Made by a program: the position numbers and the translations under genes | Notes under the pieces: model-generated | Database searches by the model: none | Seen by the model: only the letters and a program-made list of their open reading frames with translations | What the model was told of the DNA's origin: nothing | Shown here: piece after piece, positions 19,901 to 27,385 of the stretch | Layout: the number at the start of each line of letters is the position of its first letter | How positions within the stretch are numbered: position 1 is the first letter of the stretch | Assembly (NCBI RefSeq): GCF_019237615.1 | Contig: NZ_JAFAGT010000082.1 | Coordinates: forward strand, 1-64,000 | From: Roseateles sp. | Lineage (GTDB): Bacteria; Pseudomonadota; Gammaproteobacteria; Burkholderiales; Burkholderiaceae_C | Reading direction: 5' to 3' | Length of the DNA stretch: 64,000 nucleotides

Positions 19901-20053
19901 CGTGACCACCTGGGACGTCACGTCGGCGATGTCGGGGTAGGCCTCGATGGGCAGCTGCTTCCAGCTGTACCAGCCATAGAGCGCGACGAAGGCGAAGACC
20001 AGCCAGACGATGACGCGGCGCTCAAAACACAGGGTGACGAGGCGTTCAATCAT
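16931..20053 (-). CDS. Heavy-metal efflux RND pump (CzcA/CusA family)
   Basis: 1040 residues, full length for the HME-RND family; a proton-driven exporter of divalent or monovalent metal ions across the envelope. TM1 (VIVWLVFAFVALYGWY) is followed by the porter loop. The proton-relay helix has the family's acidic triad in IDFGILVDGAVVLVEN (two Asp and one Glu). A second porter loop and the C-terminal helices (FIALFGVAVLNGVLMI) follow. The pattern excludes the drug-exporting HAE1 family. Which metal it carries cannot be read reliably. It overlaps its membrane-fusion protein gene by 8 bp and the outer-membrane gene by 4 bp. Confidence 0.95.
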   Translation of the reverse strand: MIERLVTLCFERRVIVWLVFAFVALYGWYSWKQLPIEAYPDIADVTSQVVTQVPGLAAEEVEQQITVPLERELLGTPGLHVLRSKSTFGLSLITVVFKDGVEGYWSRQRLQERIAGVSLPYGAQPGLDAYTSPIGEIYRYTLESKSRSLRELSELQFWTVIPRLKKVSGVIDVANFGGLTTQFMLELDPAKLVQYGLTLQQIKDAINANNSSAGGSVMNRGEQAYVIRGVGLIRSLEDMGNVVVNAKNGTPVLVRDLGRLAYGNVERRGILGKDDNADTIEGITLLLKDEHASAVIKGVHEAVRDLNEHLLPKDVKVVPYLDRSSLIEATTQTVGHTLIEGVTLVTLVLLLSLGSWRAAFIVAVTIPLALLIAFVFMRHLQIPANLLSLGAIDFGILVDGAVVLVENIMRRREQQEGRQITAADAITATLQVARPIFFGMLVIIAAYLPLFAFQRIEYKLFSPMAFAVGSALIGALLSALALIPGLAWLAFRKPRRVFRNRPMDWLVARYQRFLDAAIDKRRWVLASCVGALAGVLLLGSTIGRDFLPYLDEGSLWLQVTLPPGITLDKASALAGELRNATREFPEVSYVVTQTGRNDDGTDPWTVSHIEASVGLHPYASWKSGISKQDLIAKLDARYRQIPGLSVGFMQPMIDGVQDKLSGAHTDLVVKIYGESFDELRRIAGEVVATLNKVPGAADVAIDQEPPLPNLKIDVDRAAAARYGINANDVSDLITTGIGGATIGQVFVGEKSYGLTVRFPESVRNNPEAIAGLMLSAPGGAKVPLAQVAGIRTVAGESTITRESARRHLTVKLNPRGRDLSAVLADAQAAIEREVKFDAQRYELVWGGQFENLQRAQARLALILPMTLGLMFLLLFAEFGNLRQPALVLAVVPLATLGGLAALHLRGMTLNVSSAVGFIALFGVAVLNGVLMIAQINRLRRQEGRALREAVIEGARSRIRPVLVTATVAALGLTPAMLAQGLGSDVQRPLATVVVGGLVTATLLTLLLLPALYQWIETRVEAVAQRRAQAEAQAATAQETA

Positions 20054-21173
20054 TGAGCAGCACCCCTTCCTTCACGACGATGCGCTCGCCGGCCTTGAGC
20101 CCGGACAGGATCTCGACGCGGTCGCCCATGCTGGCGCCCACGGTGACCTGGCGGGCCTCGAACTTGAACGGTGCCTTCTCGACGAAGACGCGCGTGAACA
20201 GGCCGCTCTGCAGCACCGCCGTGGCCGGCACGAGGATGGCCGGATGGGACGCACCCGAGAACACGACCTTGGCGAACATGCCGGGGCGCAGCTTGCCCTC
20301 ATGGTTGTCCAGCAGCAGCCGGACCTTGACCGTGCGGGTGTCCACGTCCAGCACCTCGCCGACGTAGCGCACTTCGCCATTGATCGGCTCGCCGGGATAG
20401 GCGTTCAGCAGGATGCGTGCCTTCTGCCCGACGAAGACGGCGGCCAGATCCTTCTCGGCGACGGCGGCCGTGACGGCCACGGTGGACAGGTCGGCCACCG
20501 TCATCAGCGGCGCGGTGATGTCGTTCCAGTAGCCACCCTGGGCGCCGCTCATGTCGATGACGCGCCCGTTGATCGGCGAGCGCAGCACGAACTGGCGTCG
20601 CGCGGATGCGTTGCTCGCGCCCAGCTGGGCCAGGCGCGCCTGCGTGACCTGGGCGTCGCTCTCGGCCTGGTTGTAGGCGAGCTGCGCCGCCTCGAAGTCC
20701 TTGCGGGCGGCAATGTCCGCATCGAGCAGCAGCTTCTGGCGCTCCAGGTCGCGCCCGGCCTGCTGCAGCGAGGCGCGGGCCTTGGCCGCGTCTCCGTAGG
20801 CCGTACTCAGGTCGGACGAGTCCAGCGTGAAGAGCGCATCGCCCTTGCGGACCGCGTCGCCCAGCGCGCGGTGCAGGCGCTCGACGCGGCCGGTGACGGG
20901 CGACGTGATCTTCACGAGGTGGTCGGGCAAGGCCTCGACGGACCCGGGCGCGCTGATCGGCTGCTCGACAATGCCGTTCTGGGCCGTCTCGACGACCAGG
21001 CTCTTGCGCAGCGGCGACGCGGGCGGCACGACGGCGAGCGCGCCTTCGCGCTGCACGGCCGAGGTGGGCGCGCTGGCGGCCCCGTCGGTGGGATCGGCCG
21101 GGCTGCAGCCAGCCAGCCAGCAGGGCAGGATCAGGCAGGGCAGGACATGGGTACGAAGGCGGGGTAGACTCAT
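20046..21173 (-). CDS. Periplasmic adaptor (membrane-fusion) lipoprotein of the metal RND pump, CzcB-like
   Basis: 375 residues joining the pump to the outer-membrane channel. The lipobox is LAGC. Next come the lipoyl half-motifs (ITSPVTGRVERL and VLRSPINGRVIDM) around a long hairpin coiled coil (DLERQKLLLDADIAARKDF), the beta-barrel domain, and a C-terminal membrane-proximal domain (RVEILSGLKAGERIVVKEGVLL). GGAG six bases upstream supports the ATG at 21173. It is the first structural gene of the efflux operon, 56 bp after a small leader ORF. Confidence 0.93.
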   Translation of the reverse strand: MSLPRLRTHVLPCLILPCWLAGCSPADPTDGAASAPTSAVQREGALAVVPPASPLRKSLVVETAQNGIVEQPISAPGSVEALPDHLVKITSPVTGRVERLHRALGDAVRKGDALFTLDSSDLSTAYGDAAKARASLQQAGRDLERQKLLLDADIAARKDFEAAQLAYNQAESDAQVTQARLAQLGASNASARRQFVLRSPINGRVIDMSGAQGGYWNDITAPLMTVADLSTVAVTAAVAEKDLAAVFVGQKARILLNAYPGEPINGEVRYVGEVLDVDTRTVKVRLLLDNHEGKLRPGMFAKVVFSGASHPAILVPATAVLQSGLFTRVFVEKAPFKFEARQVTVGASMGDRVEILSGLKAGERIVVKEGVLLND

Positions 21174-21203
21174 CGGAGCTCTCCGGAAGGTCAAATGGAA
21201 AGA

Positions 21204-21225
21204 CAGCCCGCCCGGTGGCGGGCTG
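21204..21225 (-). terminator. Hairpin between leader ORF and efflux operon
   Basis: A perfect 9-bp stem with tetraloop (CAGCCCGCC / GGCGGGCTG). On the minus strand it is followed by TCTTTCCATTT, a moderate T-rich tail. It sits downstream of the 46-codon ORF and 30 bp upstream of the adaptor gene start, where an attenuator would lie. Confidence 0.55.
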
Positions 21226-21229
21226 GATC

Positions 21230-21370
21230 TCAGCGCAGGGTGACGAGCAGCCCCTGGAATGGCATGCGCCCGGGCCGCGGAGCGGCCACGGGGGCAGGCC
21301 GCAGCCGTTGCAGCGTGGCCTGGAAGGCGCGGCGGTGGGCGAAAAGATCGAGCAGCGAACGGAGCAGCAT
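21230..21370 (-). CDS. 46-residue leader-type ORF upstream of the metal-efflux operon
   Basis: A short frame with an excellent ribosome binding site (CAGGAG, 6-base spacing to ATG) and codon use like that of real genes here. The peptide is Leu/Arg-rich (starting MLLRSLLDLFAHRRAF) and carries proline-containing stretches. It has no cysteine or histidine cluster that would mark a metal-binding peptide; it has one His and no Cys. Its stop lies 5 bp before the hairpin at 21204-21225. It may be a small protein in its own right or a regulatory leader peptide. Confidence 0.6.
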   Translation of the reverse strand: MLLRSLLDLFAHRRAFQATLQRLRPAPVAAPRPGRMPFQGLLVTLR

Positions 21371-21696
21371 GTGGTTCTCCTGCGGACGGAGCGCCGCAAG
21401 CCACCTCATCCGCTAGTCGCGACCGGCCATGCAGCGTCCCGCCCAGTGACTGGGAATGGGCGTGAGCGGGAATTCAGGCGCCTGCCGGCGCCGACAAGGG
21501 GCGGGGTCCATCGCGGCTCCTGTTGGCATGGATCGGATGCGCGGCCGATACGGCGCGCGGGGTTGCTGTACCTCGACTGGTACGCCCATGAGCATAGAAA
21601 GTGCCGCCTGAAGAAAGGCCCAAGGCTTCCTGAATTTCTCTTCAGGATCGCCGGCCGCCAGCGATGCGACACTGCGGCGCAGGCAAGGACGTCACG
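21371..21696. other. Divergent control region between metal-efflux operon and its two-component system
   Basis: These 326 bases contain the promoters of both divergent units. The only clear structure is the CCTGAA/TTCAGG cluster at 21607-21647 next to the regulator gene. No coding sequence is supported; open frames here lack ribosome sites. Confidence 0.6.
21607..21647. promoter_or_regulatory. Candidate operator: CCTGAA direct and inverted repeats
   Basis: CCTGAA occurs at 21607-21612 and again at 21629-21634, exactly 22 bp apart (two helical turns). The second copy is part of a perfect inverted repeat TCCTGAA-N6-TTCAGGA (21628-21647). It lies 50 bp before the response-regulator start. This is a good candidate binding site for that OmpR-type regulator; no published consensus is claimed. 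Confidence 0.4.
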
Positions 21697-22377
21697 ATGA
21701 GAATACTTTTGGTCGAGGACGACCGCAAGGCCTCGCAGCTGCTAACGCGCGGTCTCGTGGAAGAAGGTTTTGTCGTCGACGCCAGCTTCAGCGTCGCCGA
21801 GGCCGACGAGAAGGCCTACGTGACGACCTATGGCCTCGTCGTGCTGGACTGGATGCTGCCGGACGGCGACGGCGTCTCGCTGTGCCGGCGGCTGCGCGAG
21901 CGTGGCCAGCAGGTGCCGGTGCTGATGCTGACAGCCCGAGACGCGCTGGCCGACCGCGTGGCCGGGCTCAATGCCGGCGCCGACGACTACCTGACCAAGC
22001 CCTTCGAGTTCGAGGAACTGCTGGCGCGCGTACGGGCGCTGCTGCGCCGCTCCGAGCTGACCCGGCCCACGCTGCTGGCCGTGGGCGAGTTGACGCTGGA
22101 CCCGGTCACGCAACGCGTGACCCGCGCCGGCAGACCCATAGAACTGACGCCCAAGGAATACGCGATCCTGCAGTTCCTGATGCGCCAGCCGGGCGAGGTC
22201 GTCAGCCGGTCGCGCCTGGCCGAGCAGGTCTGGCAGGCCGACCTGCTGGCCATCGACAACCTCATCGACGCGCACATGAGCAATCTGCGGCGCAAGGTCG
22301 ACCCGGCGGGCAGCGCCCCCCTGGTCGAGACCGTTCGCGGCCGCGGCTTCCGCATCAAGCCGGTCGGCGATGCTTAG
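21697..22377 (+). CDS. Heavy-metal response regulator (CusR/CopR-like, OmpR family)
   Basis: 226 residues. The receiver starts MRILLVEDD, with phosphoacceptor Asp51 in VVLDWMLPDGDG and the lysine in LTKPFEFEELLARV. The winged helix contains ELTPKEYAILQFLM, VVSRSRLAEQVW and NLIDAHMSNLRRKVD. The ATG at 21697 starts the receiver domain. It overlaps the sensor kinase by 8 bp and is divergent from the metal-efflux operon, so it probably activates that operon when metal accumulates. Confidence 0.93.
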   Translation: MRILLVEDDRKASQLLTRGLVEEGFVVDASFSVAEADEKAYVTTYGLVVLDWMLPDGDGVSLCRRLRERGQQVPVLMLTARDALADRVAGLNAGADDYLTKPFEFEELLARVRALLRRSELTRPTLLAVGELTLDPVTQRVTRAGRPIELTPKEYAILQFLMRQPGEVVSRSRLAEQVWQADLLAIDNLIDAHMSNLRRKVDPAGSAPLVETVRGRGFRIKPVGDA

Positions 22378-23770
22378 CTTCCGTCGGCGCCTGGCCCTGG
22401 TGCACCTGGTCTCGATCACGGCCGTCCTCGCGATCACGGCCTGGGTCACCTACTGGAGCCTGGTGAACGCCCTGCGCGGCCAACTGGACGGAGCCTTGCT
22501 GGCCCTGGCCGAGCAGGAGGCGGGCATCCTGGCCGAGAACCCACGCCTGCCGGTGCGCGTGCACGAGGCCGGCGCCAGCAGGGCGCCGCCGTCCTACGCG
22601 CGGCTCGACCGCCTGGTGCAGATCATCGATGCCCGCGGCGGCGTGCTCGCCCGCAGCGGCAATCTCGGGGATGCGCAGTTGCCGACGCCCCCTGCCCTGC
22701 TGGAGCGCCTCAAGGCCGGCGAGACGGTCTTCGAGACGCTGCGCCACTATGGCGAGGAGCCGACCCGGCTCGTCTCGGTGCCCATACGCGGCCATGGCAG
22801 CGCCTGGGCGGTCCAGGTGGCGGGCTCGCTGGACGACGTCGACCATGCGATCAGCTCGGCCGGCTATGTGTTCGCCGCGATGGGCTTCGTGCTGGTGGTG
22901 GTCGTGACACTGGGCGGCGCGCTGCTGACCCGGCGCGCATTCGGCGCCATCAGCGATGTCGTTCAGCAGGCCCGGGCCATTGGCGACGCCAACCTCGCCG
23001 CCCGCCTGCAGCATCCGGGCACGCAGGACGAGATCGGCCGCCTCGTCGACACCCTCAACGACATGCTGATGCGCATCGAGCTGTCCTTCGAGGCACAGCG
23101 GCGCTTCACGGCCGACGCCTCGCACGAGCTTCGTTCACCGCTGTCGCGACTGCGCGCCGAGCTGGAGATCACGCTGCGGCGGCCGCGCGAGAGCGCCGAC
23201 TACGTGAATGCGCTGCGTTCCTGCCTGGACGAGGTCGAGCGCCTGACCCTGATGGTCGAGGAGCTGCTCGCGCTCGCGCGCCTCGATGCGGGGCAGGAAG
23301 CGCCGCATGTCGGGGCACTGGATCTGGCACCAGTCGTCGAGTCCGCGGTGCAACGCCTGCGCGGCATGGCACAGCGGCAAGGCGTGGAACTGCACTACCG
23401 GCCCGCGCCCGACATGCGGGCGCAGATCGCCGAGAACTCGCTGGGCCTGGTGATCGCCAATCTGCTGGACAACGCCATCAAGTTCTGCGGCTCGGCCGGC
23501 CATGTCGGCGTGTCGCTTTCGGCGCAGGACGGCTTTGTCCGGATCGACGTCGACGACGACGGCCCCGGCGTCGCCGAGGAAGACATGCCACACCTCTTCG
23601 AGCGCTTCTACCGCGGCGCATCGGCGCGCGGCGGCGCGGTCAGCGGCGTCGGCCTCGGCCTGGCGCTGTGCGAGGCCATCCTGAAGGTCTACGAGGGGCG
23701 CATCGAGGTCGGGCGTTCCACGCTTGGCGGCTCCCGCTTCAGCGTCGTATTGCCGCGCGCGCTGCGCTGA
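22370..23770 (+). CDS. Heavy-metal sensor histidine kinase (CusS-like)
   Basis: 466 residues. TM1 lies at about 8-30, a periplasmic sensor at about 31-160, TM2 (YVFAAMGFVLVVVVTLGGALL in two turns) and a HAMP linker follow. HisKA has His252 in ASHELRSPLSRLRAE. The ATPase motifs are NLLDNAIKF, DDDGPGV and GVGLGLALCEAIL. It overlaps the response-regulator gene by 8 bp. The domain order matches CusS/CopS; the metal sensed is not evident from the periplasmic segment. Confidence 0.92.
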   Translation: MLSFRRRLALVHLVSITAVLAITAWVTYWSLVNALRGQLDGALLALAEQEAGILAENPRLPVRVHEAGASRAPPSYARLDRLVQIIDARGGVLARSGNLGDAQLPTPPALLERLKAGETVFETLRHYGEEPTRLVSVPIRGHGSAWAVQVAGSLDDVDHAISSAGYVFAAMGFVLVVVVTLGGALLTRRAFGAISDVVQQARAIGDANLAARLQHPGTQDEIGRLVDTLNDMLMRIELSFEAQRRFTADASHELRSPLSRLRAELEITLRRPRESADYVNALRSCLDEVERLTLMVEELLALARLDAGQEAPHVGALDLAPVVESAVQRLRGMAQRQGVELHYRPAPDMRAQIAENSLGLVIANLLDNAIKFCGSAGHVGVSLSAQDGFVRIDVDDDGPGVAEEDMPHLFERFYRGASARGGAVSGVGLGLALCEAILKVYEGRIEVGRSTLGGSRFSVVLPRALR

Positions 23771-23783
23771 GGCCCCCTGGCGC

Positions 23784-24689
23784 TCAAAACACCAGGCCCT
23801 GCGCCACCATCTTCGTCACCGCGAACTCGATGAAGACGCTGACCGCGCGCGGCAGCTGCCTGCGGCTCAGGTAGACCAGGTTGACATCGACGCCGGCGAC
23901 GGTGAAGTCCGGCAGCACCGGGATCAGCTCGCCGTCGCGCAGATGAGGCGCCGTCATGATGTCGGGCAGCAGGGCGATGCCGATGCCGGCCACGGCGGCC
24001 TTCAGAAGGACGTTTGCCGTGTTGGCATAGAAGCGTCCGGACACCTGGGCCTCCACCGGGCCGTCGGGGCCGTCGAGGCGCCATGCCGTGCGGCCCGACG
24101 GTGCCGGCATCGACAGGCAGTCGTGCAGCGCCAGCTCGTCCAGGGACTGGGGCGTTCCGCGCGCCGCCAGGTAGGCCGGGCTCGCCACCAGGGACTGCCG
24201 GTTGGTGCCGAGCCGGCGCGCCACCAGGGTGGGCTCCAGCAGCTTGCCGGCCCGCATCGCGACGTCGACGCTCTCCGCCACCAGGTCAGCCCGTGAGTCG
24301 CTGAGCAGGAACTCCAGCCGCACCCGGGGGTGGGCCGCCAGGAACTCCGTGATCCATGCCAGCTGGAACCAGTTGAAGAAGTCCGCCGGGGCCGCCACCC
24401 TGACCTTGCCGCTGGGGATCTGGCCACCCTCCCCCAGCTCCGCCGCCGCGTCCGACAGCGCCTCCACCTGGTCGGCGCAGCGCGCGTAGAAGGCCTCTCC
24501 TGCATCGGTCAGGGCCAGCTTCCGGGTGGAGCGGTGCAGCAGCCTCAGGCTCAGCTGCACCTCCAGCTGCTGCACGCGCCGGCTCAGCGTGTTGGCGGGC
24601 ATCCCGGAGCGCCGCGCCGCCTCGGCGAAGCTGCCGGCCCGCACCACCTGTACGAACAGCGCCACATCATTCAGATCAACCAAGCTCAT
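23784..24689 (-). CDS. LysR family transcriptional regulator
   Basis: 301 residues. The N-terminal helix-turn-helix is typical (DLNDVALFVQVVRAGSFAEAARRSGMPANTLSRRVQQLE), read as two overlapping halves, with a LysR substrate-binding domain up to the C-terminus. Start: the ATG at 24689 directly abuts AGGAG, which is too close. A TTG two codons later (24683) would have ideal 6-base spacing, so translation may begin there. The gene is divergent from the patatin-like gene. The class (DLNDVALFVQVV) often controls nearby oxidoreductase genes; the DoxX/pirin/FMN-reductase operon beyond is a candidate target. Confidence 0.93.
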   Translation of the reverse strand: MSLVDLNDVALFVQVVRAGSFAEAARRSGMPANTLSRRVQQLEVQLSLRLLHRSTRKLALTDAGEAFYARCADQVEALSDAAAELGEGGQIPSGKVRVAAPADFFNWFQLAWITEFLAAHPRVRLEFLLSDSRADLVAESVDVAMRAGKLLEPTLVARRLGTNRQSLVASPAYLAARGTPQSLDELALHDCLSMPAPSGRTAWRLDGPDGPVEAQVSGRFYANTANVLLKAAVAGIGIALLPDIMTAPHLRDGELIPVLPDFTVAGVDVNLVYLSRRQLPRAVSVFIEFAVTKMVAQGLVF

Positions 24690-24788
24690 CTCCTGCTGGA
24701 TGGGCGGGCCCGCACGGCCCCGGCCGCATGCGTCCCGCCCTTCGTCACTATCATGGCCCGACATCCATGGACCGGGTGAAGCCTCGAA

Positions 24789-25991
24789 GTGCAATTTCTG
24801 CGTCTCGCCCTCTCGCGCGCCACGACGGCATTCAAGCAGTCCTGCGGCACCGTCGTGCGCCTCGATGCCGTACCAGCGGACCTGGTGGACCGCGCGACGA
24901 CGCCGGGCATTCCCGACTCGCGGTACTGGCTGGGCGCCCACATCGGCCCCTTCATCGAAGGCGCACTGAATGACCACCGCCGGGAGGTGGCGTTCCTCGC
25001 CGCCCAGGGATTGCCCACGGACCCGCTGCCGCCCATCCATGTGCTGGCCATCTCCGGCGGCGGGGATCGCGGCGCCTTCGGTGCCGGCCTGCTGAGCGGC
25101 TGGACGGCCCATGGCAGCCGGCCCAGGTTCAAGGTCGTCACCGGCATCAGCGCTGGCGCCCTGATCGCGCCTTTCGCCTATCTGGGGCCGGCGCATGACC
25201 CGACGCTGCGGGAGTTTGCGGTCTCCGCCGGCCTGGACGGCGTCTTCCGGACGCGCGCGCTGCTGGCGGGTCTGTCGAGCGACGGCATGGCTGACAGCGC
25301 GCCACTGGCGCGCCTGGTCGAGAAGTACGTGACGCCCGGGCTGCTGTCCGCCATCGCGGCGGAGTACGCCACGGGCCGCGCCCTGGTGGTTGGCACGACG
25401 GAGCTGGACTCCGGCCGCGCCGTCAGCTGGAACATGGGGGCCATCGCCGGCAGCGGCACGCCCGAGGCGCTGGAGCTGTTCCGCCGCGTGATGGTGGCGT
25501 CGGCCAGCATCCCGGGCGTCGTGACGCCGGTGATGATCGACGTCGAGGTCGAAGGCAGGCGCTACCAGGAGATGCATGTCGACGGCGGCGTCATCAACCA
25601 GGTGTTCACCTACCCGTCCAACACCCTGGCGGCGCTGGAGCGCGCGCTGGGTCGGCCCTACCGGCGCGAGATGCACATCTATGCCGTACGCAACGGCAAG
25701 CTGCTGCCCGAGTGGGCGGCGACGCCGCGCCGGACGCTGAGCATCGGCGGGCGCGCCTTCGGGCTGCTGATGCAGCGCCAGGGCCTGGGTGACCTGGAAC
25801 AGATCTACCGCACGGCGCTGCAGGACGGGGCCGACTTCAACCTCGCCTGCATCGGCGCCGACTTCACGCAGGGCAAGGCGCGCGACTTCGACCCCGAGTA
25901 CATGCAGCACCTGTTCGACTATGCCCACCGGCGCGGGGCGCAGGGCTGCGACTGGCAGAAGACGCTGCCGGGCGGGCTGCCGCCCCGGTAG
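24789..25991 (+). CDS. Patatin-like phospholipase family protein
   Basis: 400 residues. The patatin Ser-Asp dyad is present: oxyanion loop SGGGDRGAFGAG, nucleophile in GISAG and catalytic Asp in VDGGV. The segment TPGIPDSRYW before the domain is typical of a bacterial subfamily whose members are usually lipoproteins. Here the start is a GTG at 24789, just after an in-frame stop, and the N-terminus has only a short weakly hydrophobic stretch and no proper lipobox before Cys19. Export is therefore doubtful. It likely hydrolyses acyl esters of lipids. Confidence 0.88.
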   Translation: MQFLRLALSRATTAFKQSCGTVVRLDAVPADLVDRATTPGIPDSRYWLGAHIGPFIEGALNDHRREVAFLAAQGLPTDPLPPIHVLAISGGGDRGAFGAGLLSGWTAHGSRPRFKVVTGISAGALIAPFAYLGPAHDPTLREFAVSAGLDGVFRTRALLAGLSSDGMADSAPLARLVEKYVTPGLLSAIAAEYATGRALVVGTTELDSGRAVSWNMGAIAGSGTPEALELFRRVMVASASIPGVVTPVMIDVEVEGRRYQEMHVDGGVINQVFTYPSNTLAALERALGRPYRREMHIYAVRNGKLLPEWAATPRRTLSIGGRAFGLLMQRQGLGDLEQIYRTALQDGADFNLACIGADFTQGKARDFDPEYMQHLFDYAHRRGAQGCDWQKTLPGGLPPR

Positions 25992-26004
25992 CCGGTTCAA
26001 GGGC

Positions 26005-26448
26005 TCAGCGCCCCTGCCGCACGTCGAGGCTGTAGCGGCCGGCGCCGTTGGCCGCCAGCATCAGGAAGGCGCCCGCGATGGAGAGGTTCTTCAGGAACAT
26101 CGTCATCTGGATCTGGTCGCCGAAGTTGCTGTGGAACAGCAGCCCGCTCAACAGGGTGAAGCCGGCCAGCAGCACCGCCATGAAGCGCGTCCGCCAGCCG
26201 GCGATGACGGCGACAGCGCCGAGGACCTCGGTGACGATGACCAGCGGCAGCAGCGCCGCCGGCACGCCCATGGCCGACATATAGCCGGACGTGGCCTGGT
26301 AGGCAGCCAGCTTGCCGACACCGGAGAGCAGGAACAGCGCGACCAGCGAGACGCGGCCGAGCAGCTCGGTCGCGGGACGCAGGGCCGAACCGGCACCGGA
26401 CGAGGCGCGAACGGACGAGAGGGTGGGGGTTTGAATGGCAGTGGACAT
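26005..26448 (-). CDS. DoxX family membrane protein
   Basis: 147 residues with four predicted transmembrane helices. The first carries LGRVSLVALFLLSGVGKL, typical of DoxX, and MFLKNLSIAGAFLML is the family's last helix pair. AGGAG seven bases before the ATG at 26448 supports the start. It is the last gene of an operon with a pirin and an FMN reductase (41-bp gap to the pirin). DoxX proteins are linked to quinone or thiol redox in membranes; the exact role is unknown. Confidence 0.92.
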   Translation of the reverse strand: MSTAIQTPTLSSVRASSGAGSALRPATELLGRVSLVALFLLSGVGKLAAYQATSGYMSAMGVPAALLPLVIVTEVLGAVAVIAGWRTRFMAVLLAGFTLLSGLLFHSNFGDQIQMTMFLKNLSIAGAFLMLAANGAGRYSLDVRQGR

Positions 26449-26489
26449 GAGGAACTCCTGGTTGCGAGAAGAAATGGGATGAAAGGACA

Positions 26490-27371
26490 TCAGAACGCGG
26501 CGCGACGGCGCTGGCCCAGCCGGGCGCCGATGGCACGGATTCCCGCCTCGCCCTGGCGCAGCGCCTCGGGGTTGGTGTGCACCGAGTAGTAGCCCATCAC
26601 GAGGTCGTGCGGGTGCTTGGCAGCCGAGCCGAGCACGAACTGGGTGTCCTGCTCGGCGCGGATCTCGATGGCCTGGTTCGACTCCTCGAACACCACCATC
26701 TCGCCCGCGCCGACGCGCTGCGGCACGCCGAGCTCGCCCTCGCTCACCGCGAGCCAGGCCACCGAATGCCCGCGCGGCGGCTCGTAGCGCCACGTCTGGC
26801 CGGCGCGCAGCTGCACGCCCAGGTAGTTCATCGACGAGGGTTGCGGAATGGGTCCCGTCTGGCCGCCATGCTGGCCCAGCAGCACTCGGGCCGGGCCGAC
26901 GCGCGGCAGCTCTCGCGGGTCCAGGTAGAGGCTGCGCGCCGGCGCGTTCTCCAGCTCCGGCGGCATCGCGACCCAGAGCTGGAAGCCGCGGATGCGCCCC
27001 GGCGAGGCCGGGCCGCCGGTATGCCAGACGCCACCGCCCGCCATCATCCATTCGACGCCGCCGGACGGCAGCTTGCCGCTCGCCCCCGTGGTGTCCTCGT
27101 ACACGATGGCGCCCTCGATCATGTAGGTGAGCGTCGCGATGCCGGAATGCGGATGCAGCGGCATGGCGCCCGGCTGCATCGCGTCGTCGTCGAAATGGTC
27201 CAGGAAGACGAAGGGCTTGACGAGGTGCCCCAGGTCGGAGGGGCTCATGAGCCGGGTGATGCCGCCATGGCCGCGGCCCTGGGTACGGTGCAGGATGCGG
27301 CGGGGGACCTCGGCGGGCCGGGCTGGCTTGTCGGCCACGGCGGGCGCGGATGCGAGAACGAACGAGTTCAT
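26490..27371 (-). CDS. Pirin family protein
   Basis: 293 residues, a double cupin. The N-terminal cupin has the metal ligands in LDHFDD and LHPHSGIATLTYMIEG, together with VEWMMAGGGVWHTG. The C-terminal cupin has RAGQTWRYEPPRGHSVAWLAVSEGEL in two halves. Bacterial pirins bind iron and some act as quercetin 2,3-dioxygenases or redox sensors. AGGAG with 6-base spacing supports the ATG at 27371. It sits 14 bp after the FMN-reductase gene, in one operon. Confidence 0.93.
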   Translation of the reverse strand: MNSFVLASAPAVADKPARPAEVPRRILHRTQGRGHGGITRLMSPSDLGHLVKPFVFLDHFDDDAMQPGAMPLHPHSGIATLTYMIEGAIVYEDTTGASGKLPSGGVEWMMAGGGVWHTGGPASPGRIRGFQLWVAMPPELENAPARSLYLDPRELPRVGPARVLLGQHGGQTGPIPQPSSMNYLGVQLRAGQTWRYEPPRGHSVAWLAVSEGELGVPQRVGAGEMVVFEESNQAIEIRAEQDTQFVLGSAAKHPHDLVMGYYSVHTNPEALRQGEAGIRAIGARLGQRRRAAF

Positions 27372-27385
27372 GATGATCTCCTGGG

